From Butyrivibrio sp. (GTDB lineage: Bacteria; Bacillota; Clostridia; Lachnospirales; Lachnospiraceae), in assembly GCA_024697425.1 (NCBI GenBank), contig JAILFT010000205.1:1-32460 (forward strand): a stretch of DNA of 32,460 bases. Reading direction: 5' to 3'. Positions 22,660 to 30,112 of the stretch are shown piece by piece. The first letter of the stretch is position 1; each line of letters opens with the position of its first letter. The position numbers were made by a program, and so were the translations under genes. The notes under the pieces are model-generated. The model was not told the origin of the DNA, ran no database searches, and worked only from the letters and a program-made list of their open reading frames with translations.

Positions 22660-23604
22660 ATGGGAAAAGAGACATTTGAAGAGGAGCTTTTGGAAAAAGC
22701 TTCCCATGCGGAAGAAATCCTTAAAAGATATATGCCTGCGGAAGAAGGCTATGCTTCTACGGTAATAGAAGCCATGAATTACAGCCTTCTTGCAGGAGGA
22801 AAAAGGCTAAGGCCGGTGATGATGCTGGAATCCTACAAACTCTTTGCAGGAAGCGATGCCGATGAAAGCGTTGTGGCTCCCTTTGCCGCAGCAATGGAGA
22901 TGGTCCACACCTACTCACTGGTTCACGACGATCTTCCGGCTATGGACAACGACGAGTACAGAAGAGGAAGAAAGACAACCCATGCTGTTTACGGTGCCGG
23001 AATGGCCACACTGGCAGGAGACGGGCTTCTGAATCTGGCATTTGAAACCGCCATTATGGGTGCCTCCGGCAAAAAAGAACTTTCTGAATATGACGGCGAT
23101 ACTGCAAACCGATATATTGCAGCTCTTAATGTATTTGCCGGGAAAGCCGGAATCTACGGCATGATAGGTGGTCAGTGCGCTGATATCATGGCAGAGAACA
23201 GCAGCGAAAGCGATGACGAGAAGATGAAGGACATCCTTCATTATATAGACGAGAACAAGACAGGGGCACTCATCGAGTCAAGTCTTATGATGGGGGCAAT
23301 CCTTGGGGGAGCTTCAAAGGCTCAGGTTGACATGATGGAGAAGGCAGGCAGCAATGTAGGCATAGCCTTCCAGATCCAGGATGACATACTGGACATAGTC
23401 AGTACCAGCGAGGAACTCGGAAAGCCTGTCGGATCCGATGAGAAGAACAACAAGACAACCTATGTAAGTCTCTATGGCATGGAACAGTCTGAGAACAAGG
23501 TAAAAGAACTCTCGAAGGAAGCGGAGAGCATACTTGCCGATCTTGGATTTGAAAACTCCTTCCTGGAGAGACTGTTTGAATACCTGATCTACAGGAAAAA
23601 GTAA
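22660..23604 (+). CDS. ispA: Farnesyl diphosphate synthase (polyprenyl synthetase)
   Basis: A 314-residue trans-prenyltransferase that condenses IPP with DMAPP/GPP to C15, feeding undecaprenol and other isoprenoids. The first Asp-rich motif is DDLPAMD (D90, D91, D96) and the second QIQDDILD (D241, D242, D245). GGKRLRPVMML and the GQCADIMAE segment are also typical. The bacterial short-chain motif with two residues between the Asp pairs supports FPP rather than longer chains. It starts directly at the xseB stop; GGAGG lies 11 bases upstream. dxs follows, so precursor synthesis and condensation are in one operon. Confidence 0.93.
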   Translation: MGKETFEEELLEKASHAEEILKRYMPAEEGYASTVIEAMNYSLLAGGKRLRPVMMLESYKLFAGSDADESVVAPFAAAMEMVHTYSLVHDDLPAMDNDEYRRGRKTTHAVYGAGMATLAGDGLLNLAFETAIMGASGKKELSEYDGDTANRYIAALNVFAGKAGIYGMIGGQCADIMAENSSESDDEKMKDILHYIDENKTGALIESSLMMGAILGGASKAQVDMMEKAGSNVGIAFQIQDDILDIVSTSEELGKPVGSDEKNNKTTYVSLYGMEQSENKVKELSKEAESILADLGFENSFLERLFEYLIYRKK

Positions 23605-23621
23605 ACGGAAGGTAAACAGAT

Positions 23622-25472
23622 ATGCTTCTGGATCAGATAAATAAGACCGGTGACATAAAGAACATACCGCAGAACCAGTATCCCGAGCTTGCTCAGGAGA
23701 TCAGAGATTTTCTTATAGATAAGATCTCTGTTACCGGCGGCCATCTTGCATCCAATCTTGGTGCTGTAGAGCTTACCATGGCGCTGCATCTTGCCTTGGA
23801 TCTTCCAAAGGACAGGATCATCTGGGATGTGGGACATCAGGCCTATACTCATAAACTTCTAACCGGAAGAAAAGATAAGTTTGATACCTTAAGGCAATAT
23901 GGCGGAATGAGCGGCTTCCCCAAAAGAAGCGAGTCCGATACGGATGCTTTTGATACCGGACACAGTTCCACTTCCATATCTGCCGGTCTTGGCATGGTCA
24001 AGGCAAGGGATCTGAAGGGTGAGGACTATGCCGTGGTTTCCGTCATAGGCGACGGATCCCTTACGGGAGGCCTTGCATACGAGGCTATGAATAACGCCTC
24101 AAAACTTGAGACAAACTTCATAATCATTCTCAATGACAATGAGATGTCCATCTCCGAGAGTGTGGGCGGAATGGGCAAGTATCTCAATAATATGCGTACA
24201 GCCCAGGGGTACCTCAACCTCAAGGAGGATGTGTACGCTCAGCTTAAGACCAACAATAAAGTTGTAGACAGCATCAGAAGGGCCAAGAACAGTTTCAAAC
24301 AGCTCTTTGTGCCCGGAATGGTTTTTGAAAATCTTGGCATTACCTATCTTGGACCTGTCGACGGTCATGATACAGCAGGCCTGGTGAAGATCATCAAGGA
24401 AGCCCGCAAGGTAAAAAAGGCTGTGATGATCCACATAAAGACTACCAAGGGAAAAGGGTATGAACCCGCAGAGAGACATCCTGCCAGATTCCACGGCACC
24501 GAGCCTTTCTTGGTGGAAAATGGACTCCCCAGGAATCCAAGATCCACGGCCAACTACCAGGATATCTTTTCCACGGTTATGTGTAAGCTGGGGGAGAGAG
24601 ACGATAAGGTTGTAGCCATTACGGCTGCTATGGCCGACGGTACAGGACTTAAGAGGTTCAGGAATATTTATCCCGACAGATTTGTGGATGCGGGGATAGC
24701 GGAGGAACATGCCGTAACCTTTGCGGCAGGCCTGGCGCTTGGCGGCTTTAAACCGGTATTTGCGGTCTATTCTTCATTCCTTCAGAGGGCGTATGACCAG
24801 ATTCTGGAGGATGTGTGCCTGCAGAACCTTCCGGTTATTTTTGCCGTTGACAGAGCAGGACTTGTGGGAAGTGACGGTGAGACCCATCAGGGTATATTTG
24901 ATCTTTCCTATCTGTCTTCCATGCCCAATATGCATGTGCTGGCACCCAAGAATAAATGGGAACTTTCCGACATGATGAAATTTGCTGTTAACCTGGAAGC
25001 TCCTATAGCGATCAGATATCCCAGAGGTAACGCCTATGACGGACTTCAGGAATTCAGAGCACCCATAGAGATGGGCAAGTGCGAGCCCATCTACGAGGAG
25101 AAGGACATCTGTCTTCTGGCTGTGGGCTCGATGGTCAGAATTGCAGAGGATGTTCGCAGGATCTTAAAGGATCGCGGACTTCATGTAAGTCTGGTCAATG
25201 CCAGATTTGTAAAGCCCATAGACACTGATTATCTGAAGGTCGCATCCCAGAATCACAGGCTCTTTGTCACCATGGAAGAGAATGTGTCAGCAGGCGGCTA
25301 CGGTGAGAAGGTCAGGGAATATGTTCAGGATAACAGGCTCGATGTAAACATTCTTTCCATCGCCATCCCGGATCAGTTTGTGACCCACGGAAGTGTGGAC
25401 AAGCTCAGAAAAGAGCTGGGAATTGATGCGGAGTCTGTGGCAGAGCGGATACTTAAGGAAGTACAAAGGTAA
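23622..25472 (+). CDS. dxs: 1-deoxy-D-xylulose-5-phosphate synthase
   Basis: Dxs (616 residues) makes DXP from pyruvate and glyceraldehyde-3-phosphate, the first step of the MEP isoprenoid pathway. It has the HQAYTHKLLTGR segment, the thiamine-diphosphate motif GDGSLTGGLAYEAMNNA (G143-S146 first), the catalytic-Glu region DAGIAEEHAVTFAAGLALGG (Glu361/362) and DRAGLVGSDGETHQG. The C-terminal transketolase domain runs to the end. GGAAGGT (23608-23614) is the ribosome binding site. Its gene neighbours ispA and tlyA are the usual ones in Clostridia. Confidence 0.97.
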   Translation: MLLDQINKTGDIKNIPQNQYPELAQEIRDFLIDKISVTGGHLASNLGAVELTMALHLALDLPKDRIIWDVGHQAYTHKLLTGRKDKFDTLRQYGGMSGFPKRSESDTDAFDTGHSSTSISAGLGMVKARDLKGEDYAVVSVIGDGSLTGGLAYEAMNNASKLETNFIIILNDNEMSISESVGGMGKYLNNMRTAQGYLNLKEDVYAQLKTNNKVVDSIRRAKNSFKQLFVPGMVFENLGITYLGPVDGHDTAGLVKIIKEARKVKKAVMIHIKTTKGKGYEPAERHPARFHGTEPFLVENGLPRNPRSTANYQDIFSTVMCKLGERDDKVVAITAAMADGTGLKRFRNIYPDRFVDAGIAEEHAVTFAAGLALGGFKPVFAVYSSFLQRAYDQILEDVCLQNLPVIFAVDRAGLVGSDGETHQGIFDLSYLSSMPNMHVLAPKNKWELSDMMKFAVNLEAPIAIRYPRGNAYDGLQEFRAPIEMGKCEPIYEEKDICLLAVGSMVRIAEDVRRILKDRGLHVSLVNARFVKPIDTDYLKVASQNHRLFVTMEENVSAGGYGEKVREYVQDNRLDVNILSIAIPDQFVTHGSVDKLRKELGIDAESVAERILKEVQR

Positions 25473-25480
25473 AGATATTT

Positions 25481-26386
25481 ATGGCAAAGGATAAGGAACG
25501 ACTTGACGTTCTTTTGGTAAACAGGGGACTGGCTCCTTCAAGGGAGAAGGCCAAGACCCTTATAATGGCAGGCGAGGTTTTTGTAAACGGTCAGCGTGAA
25601 GACAAACCCGGGACTACCTTTGAGGAGTCCAAAATAACTTCTCTGGAAGTAAAGGGAGATACTCTTCCCTATGTCAGCAGAGGCGGTCTAAAGCTGGAGA
25701 AGGCTGTTAATAATTTCGGATTTTCTCTTCAGGGCAAGGTCTGTATGGACATTGGAGCTTCAACGGGAGGCTTTACGGACTGTATGCTCCAAAACGGCGC
25801 TGCCAAGGTATATTCAGTGGACGTAGGACACGGGCAGCTGGATTGGAAGCTCAGAAGCGATGACAGAGTGGTCTGCATGGAAAAGACCAACTTTAGATAT
25901 ATGGTCAGGGATGACATAGATGATGATCTGGACTTTGCGTCCTGCGATGTTTCTTTTATCTCCCTTACCAAGATCCTTCTTCCGGCAAGGAAGCTCCTTA
26001 AGGACGGAGGCGAGATGGTATGTCTTATCAAACCTCAGTTTGAAGCAGGCAAAGACAAAGTCGGTAAAAAAGGTGTCGTAAGAGATGCTAAGGTTCACAG
26101 CGAAGTAGTGCACAGGATATTTGATTTCATGGGCATTGCAGGCTTTGAGGTTTTGCATCTGGATTTTTCTCCCATCAAGGGACCTGAGGGGAATATTGAA
26201 TATCTGATCCATATAAGGAAAGATCCTGCAAGGAATGCTGAAGTTGAGGCCCTTACAGAAGCAGACGGGGAGAAGATGCTTCGGCAGATCTGCGAAGAAA
26301 AAAGCGGTATATCATATACAGACGATAACAACAAACTTATTGAGGAGACAGTAGCCGGTTCCGCGAAGCAGCTTTCGGGAGCCTGA
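25481..26386 (+). CDS. tlyA: TlyA family rRNA 2'-O-methyltransferase (hemolysin family)
   Basis: A 301-residue protein with an N-terminal S4 RNA-binding domain (about 7-66; RLDVLLVNRGLAPSREKAKTLIMAGEVFVNGQ). A FtsJ-like SAM-dependent methyltransferase domain follows, with motif I DIGASTGGFTDC at 90-101, DVSFISLTKILLPA and KPQFEAGKDKVGKKGVVRD. Characterised TlyA enzymes methylate ribose in 16S/23S rRNA; the hemolysin label is historical. Starts 8 bases after dxs with AAAGGT upstream. The C-terminal 35 residues are unconserved. Confidence 0.93.
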   Translation: MAKDKERLDVLLVNRGLAPSREKAKTLIMAGEVFVNGQREDKPGTTFEESKITSLEVKGDTLPYVSRGGLKLEKAVNNFGFSLQGKVCMDIGASTGGFTDCMLQNGAAKVYSVDVGHGQLDWKLRSDDRVVCMEKTNFRYMVRDDIDDDLDFASCDVSFISLTKILLPARKLLKDGGEMVCLIKPQFEAGKDKVGKKGVVRDAKVHSEVVHRIFDFMGIAGFEVLHLDFSPIKGPEGNIEYLIHIRKDPARNAEVEALTEADGEKMLRQICEEKSGISYTDDNNKLIEETVAGSAKQLSGA

Positions 26387-26402
26387 CGGGAAAGGGGCCC
26401 AA

Positions 26403-27248
26403 ATGGAAAAGTTTTGTATCGTTACCAATAAAGTCAAGGACAAAGATCTTTCAGTCACAATGCATATCAAGGAATATCTTGAACAGCGTGGCAAGACCTG
26501 TGTGATCGCCAGTGAGAAGAAGGAGGAGGATCCCCTTCTTCTAAAGAGAGTGCATCTTAGCATTATCCCTGAGGACACCGATCTGGTCATAGTGCTTGGC
26601 GGCGATGGAACGATGCTTCAGGCGGCCCGAAGCCTTGCCTACATGGATATCCCCATGATAGGCGTAAACCTTGGCACCATGGGATACCTTGCCGAGGTTG
26701 AGGAGAAAGACATAGACGCTGCACTTGATAAGATACTTCGCGGTGAGTATGAGATAGAGGACAGAATGATGCTCAGAGGCAGTCTTGAAGGGAAAAGAGA
26801 CTACGCCCTTAATGACATCATTGTCTGTAGATATCAGGATATTTCTACCATTGGTTACAATATCTACGTCAACGATCAGTTTCTTTACAGTTACTTTGCT
26901 GATGCGCTGATCGTATCAACACCGACGGGATCCACCGGCTACAACATGTCGGCCGGAGGACCTATCATAGAACCCCAGGCAAATCTGATACTGATAACTC
27001 CGGTTTGCCCCCACACACTCAATTCCAGGAGCCTTGTCTTTTCCCCGGAAACGAGGATAGAGGTGGAGCTTCTAAAGAGCAGGGATGGAGGCAACAAGCA
27101 GGCTATTTCAAGCTTTGACGGCAGCGGAACTATTCTTATGAATTCCGGAGACAGGATAGAAATCAAGAAATCCAAGAAGACTACGAAGATTTTAAGACTT
27201 AATAAAGTCAACTTCCTGGATATGATCAGTAAAAAGTTTGAAAAATAA
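26403..27248 (+). CDS. nadK: NAD kinase
   Basis: NadK (281 residues) phosphorylates NAD to NADP in the cytosol. GGDGTML (from Gly66, with catalytic Asp68), NLGTMGYLAEVE, ALNDIIV (Asn137-Asp138) and TPTGSTGYNMSAGGPI are all intact. The GGDGTM motif and NLGTMGYL are diagnostic. An AAAGGGG ribosome binding site precedes ATG 26403. It lies between tlyA and argR, the usual Gram-positive order. Dxs and IspA-pathway enzymes upstream use NADPH later in the route, but this is not a specific link. Confidence 0.96.
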   Translation: MEKFCIVTNKVKDKDLSVTMHIKEYLEQRGKTCVIASEKKEEDPLLLKRVHLSIIPEDTDLVIVLGGDGTMLQAARSLAYMDIPMIGVNLGTMGYLAEVEEKDIDAALDKILRGEYEIEDRMMLRGSLEGKRDYALNDIIVCRYQDISTIGYNIYVNDQFLYSYFADALIVSTPTGSTGYNMSAGGPIIEPQANLILITPVCPHTLNSRSLVFSPETRIEVELLKSRDGGNKQAISSFDGSGTILMNSGDRIEIKKSKKTTKILRLNKVNFLDMISKKFEK

Positions 27249-27271
27249 AGATTTAAAGAGGGTGAAAAGAA

Positions 27272-27727
27272 TTGAAAAAGAACAGGCATGACAAAATTAT
27301 TGAGATCATTAACAATCACGTTGTAGAGACTCAGGAACAGCTTGCGAGTCTTCTGAAGAAGGCGGGATATGATGTGACTCAGGCCACTGTTTCCCGTGAT
27401 ATCAGACAGATGAAACTCACAAAGCAGGTCATAGAAGACGGAAGACAGAAATATGTATATACCACTGCTGATCCTGAGGTTATGCATGATAAATATGTCA
27501 ATGTTCTTAAGGCCGGCTTTGTAAGCATGGATGTGGCTCAGAACCTTCTGGTCATCAAGACTGTTTCGGGCATGGCCATGGCTCTTGCTGCAGCTATTGA
27601 CGCGCTGGAGCTTCCTGAGGTTGTGGGATGTATCGCCGGCGACGATACGATTATGATCGCCATAAAGACCAATGAAGAGGCAGTCAAGGCGATGAAATAT
27701 TTTGAAGATTTACTTGATAGAGATTGA
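27272..27727 (+). CDS. argR: Arginine repressor ArgR
   Basis: ArgR/AhrC (151 residues) is a hexameric arginine-dependent DNA-binding regulator of arginine biosynthesis and catabolism. The winged-helix N-terminus contains the recognition sequence ATVSRDIRQMKL (Ser41-Arg42). The C-terminal domain has the arginine-binding GDDTIMIA motif (Asp124-Asp125). The start is TTG 27272, with AGAGGGTG about 8 bases upstream; no ATG fits. I saw no obvious ArgR operator nearby. Confidence 0.95.
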   Translation: MKKNRHDKIIEIINNHVVETQEQLASLLKKAGYDVTQATVSRDIRQMKLTKQVIEDGRQKYVYTTADPEVMHDKYVNVLKAGFVSMDVAQNLLVIKTVSGMAMALAAAIDALELPEVVGCIAGDDTIMIAIKTNEEAVKAMKYFEDLLDRD

Positions 27728-27748
27728 TATACATAGTTTTGGTGGGGT

Positions 27749-27770
27749 CCTCATTTTATAGAATGAGAGG
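27749..27770 (+). promoter_or_regulatory. Small hairpin overlapping the recN ribosome binding site
   Basis: CTCATT (27750-27755) pairs with AATGAG (27762-27767) around TTATAG, with further TCC/GGA complementarity outside. The right side contains the GAGAGGA ribosome binding site (27765-27771) of recN. The pairing could lower recN translation when the region is not being read through by ribosomes from argR. The stem is short. Confidence 0.3.
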
Positions 27771-27775
27771 ATAAT

Positions 27776-29467
27776 ATGTTATACAGTTTACACGTTAAGA
27801 ATCTTGCTCTTATCAAGGAGCAGGAAATTGAGTTTTCAAAGGGGCTGAATATTCTTACAGGTGAGACCGGTGCCGGCAAATCGGTGATCATAGGCTCAGT
27901 GAATCTGGCCCTGGGAGGAAAAGCAGATCCGGGACTTATAAGGACCGGAGAGGAGTACGCTCTGGTGGAGCTTTGCTTCGGCCTTGAGAGCAAGGAGCAA
28001 AAGCGCCTGCTGCAGGAGATGGATATTCCCATCGAGGATGACGACAGCGTAGTCATTCAGCGCAAGATCATGCAGGGCAGAAGCGTATCCAAAGTCGGAG
28101 GGGAAAGTGTCAGCGCCAGACAGCTCAAGGACATTTCCAATATTCTGATAAACATTCACGGTCAGAACGACCATCAGGAACTCCTTCACAAGAAAAAGCA
28201 CATGGATATCCTGGATAACTACTGCGGAGATAAGCTTGGCGGTCTTTTTGACGAGCTTTCCAAAGAGTACCACAGTATGCAGGAGATAAAAAGGCAGCTT
28301 GAGGAATCCGACATGGACGAGACCTCAAGGAAGCGCGAGCAGGAACTTCTTGAGTTTGAAGTATCGGAGATTTCCGAGGCAGAGCTTAAGGAAGGGGAAG
28401 ATGAGACCCTGGAGACCGCCTATCGCAAGATGGTTAACGCAAGGAAGATCTCCGAGGCGGCCTACGGCTGCATGGCTCTTACGGAAAGCGGCGACTCAGG
28501 CGAATCCGCCTCTGACATGATAGGCAGAGCGGTAAGGGAAATTACTTCGGTGGTTTCCTATGACAGCGAGCTGGAGGGACTTTTAGAGCAGCTTTCGGAT
28601 GTGGAGAACCTTCTTGGCGATTTTGGGCATTCCCTTTCTGATTACATGAGGGGGCTTGAATTTAATGATGAGCAGTTCCGGGAAACCGAGGACAGACTCA
28701 ATACCATCAATCATCTCAAGGACAAGTACGGAGGAAGCATTGAGTCAGTACTTAAGAGTCTTTCAGAGAAGGAAGCAAGGCTTGAAGTTCTCTCAGACCT
28801 GGACGCTCACAGAGCTTCTCTGGAAAAAGAGCTGGCGGCTAAAAATGCAGTTGTTCTGAAGCTTTGCGGGAAGATATCAGATATCAGGAAGGAAGGCGCT
28901 GCGGCACTGGAGAAGAAACTTGTGCAGGCTCTTGTGGACCTTAATTTCCTCGATGTCAGATTCAGGATAGAAGTAGAGGGAAGCAAGGACAGAGTCAGTG
29001 CCAGGGGCTATGATGAAGTGAGCTTTTTGATCTCCACAAATCCCGGCGAAGACCTGCGGCCTCTTGATCAGATTGCCAGCGGCGGTGAGCTATCAAGGAT
29101 CATGCTGGCACTTAAGACCGTCGTTGCGGACAAGGACGACATAAGTACTCTGATCTTTGACGAGATAGATGCCGGTATCAGTGGAAAGACAGCCTGGAAG
29201 GTTTCTCAGAAACTGGGTGAACTGTCCCGTGAACACCAGATCATATGCATAACCCATCTTCCCCAGATCGCGGCTATGGCTGACACTCATTTCATGATAG
29301 AGAAGGGCCTGTCCGACGGAAGAACAGTCACAAGTATCTATGCTCTTGATGAAGATGCCTCGGTAAAAGAACTCTCAAGACTCCTTGGAGGTGAAGAGAT
29401 AACCGATGCGGTTATAGAAAACGCCAGAGAGATGCGCAGGATGGCGGAAGAGACGAAAAGAGGATAA
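27776..29467 (+). CDS. recN: DNA repair protein RecN
   Basis: RecN (563 residues) is an SMC-like ATPase of double-strand-break repair. The Walker A motif GETGAGKS is at residues 29-36, and there is a long coiled coil between the ATPase halves (about 150-370). The ABC signature ASGGELSR starts at Ala434, and Walker B is TLIFDEID (Asp462-Glu463). The D-loop follows, then THLPQIAAMAD. In many sporulating Clostridia spoIVB and spo0A follow recN; here a DUF1836 gene follows after 3 bases. I saw no LexA-type box upstream. Confidence 0.96.
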   Translation: MLYSLHVKNLALIKEQEIEFSKGLNILTGETGAGKSVIIGSVNLALGGKADPGLIRTGEEYALVELCFGLESKEQKRLLQEMDIPIEDDDSVVIQRKIMQGRSVSKVGGESVSARQLKDISNILINIHGQNDHQELLHKKKHMDILDNYCGDKLGGLFDELSKEYHSMQEIKRQLEESDMDETSRKREQELLEFEVSEISEAELKEGEDETLETAYRKMVNARKISEAAYGCMALTESGDSGESASDMIGRAVREITSVVSYDSELEGLLEQLSDVENLLGDFGHSLSDYMRGLEFNDEQFRETEDRLNTINHLKDKYGGSIESVLKSLSEKEARLEVLSDLDAHRASLEKELAAKNAVVLKLCGKISDIRKEGAAALEKKLVQALVDLNFLDVRFRIEVEGSKDRVSARGYDEVSFLISTNPGEDLRPLDQIASGGELSRIMLALKTVVADKDDISTLIFDEIDAGISGKTAWKVSQKLGELSREHQIICITHLPQIAAMADTHFMIEKGLSDGRTVTSIYALDEDASVKELSRLLGGEEITDAVIENAREMRRMAEETKRG

Positions 29468-29470
29468 TCA

Positions 29471-30112
29471 ATGACTATCGATAATGACGATCTTATAAAC
29501 AGTATAATCGCATCCCTTGGAAGGATAGATACCATCTCACTTGATGAGATACCGAATATTGATCTGTACATGGACCAGGTCACATCCTTTATGAACGACA
29601 GACTCAAGAAGACCACCAGGCACCCTGAGACCGATAAGATAATGACCAAGACCATGATCAATAACTATGCCAAGAATAACCTTCTTCCTCCCCCGGAGAA
29701 AAAGAAGTATTCCAAGGATCATATGATCATGCTGATCGTTATTTATTACATGAAGAGTGTACTGTCAATGAATGACATTCAGACTCTGATCGAGCCCTTC
29801 AAGCATCGCTTCCACGAGACGGAAGGCAAGCTCAACTTAAGCAGGATCTACGATACCTGTTATCAGCTTCAGGATGAGGCTCTGGAGCCTGTAATAGAGG
29901 ACCTTAAAAAGAAATATGAAAGGTCCCTTGAGACCTTTGACGATCCGGACATCACGGAGGAAGAGCGGGAGAAGATGCATATTTTCTCTTTCATAACACT
30001 TCTTTTGTATGATGTTTATGTTAAGAAACTGCTGATGGAAAAGATAATAGACAATATCTCGGAAGCAGCGGAAAAAGAGAAAGATAAAAAGAAGAACAAG
30101 GATAAGAATTAA
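29471..30112 (+). CDS. DUF1836 domain-containing protein
   Basis: A 213-residue cytosolic protein with the DUF1836 hallmark region: EIPNIDLYMDQVTSFMNDRL, then TKTMINNYAKNNLLPPPEKKKYSKDHM (about residues 55-81) and YYMKSVLSMNDIQTLIEPF. The first part looks like a MerR-type winged helix, so a DNA-binding regulator is plausible but not established. The C-terminus is highly basic and Lys-rich (KEKDKKKNKDKN). It starts 3 bases after recN and overlaps pcrA by one base (TAATG), so it is co-expressed with two DNA repair genes. No target is evident from the sequence. Confidence 0.85.
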   Translation: MTIDNDDLINSIIASLGRIDTISLDEIPNIDLYMDQVTSFMNDRLKKTTRHPETDKIMTKTMINNYAKNNLLPPPEKKKYSKDHMIMLIVIYYMKSVLSMNDIQTLIEPFKHRFHETEGKLNLSRIYDTCYQLQDEALEPVIEDLKKKYERSLETFDDPDITEEEREKMHIFSFITLLLYDVYVKKLLMEKIIDNISEAAEKEKDKKKNKDKN

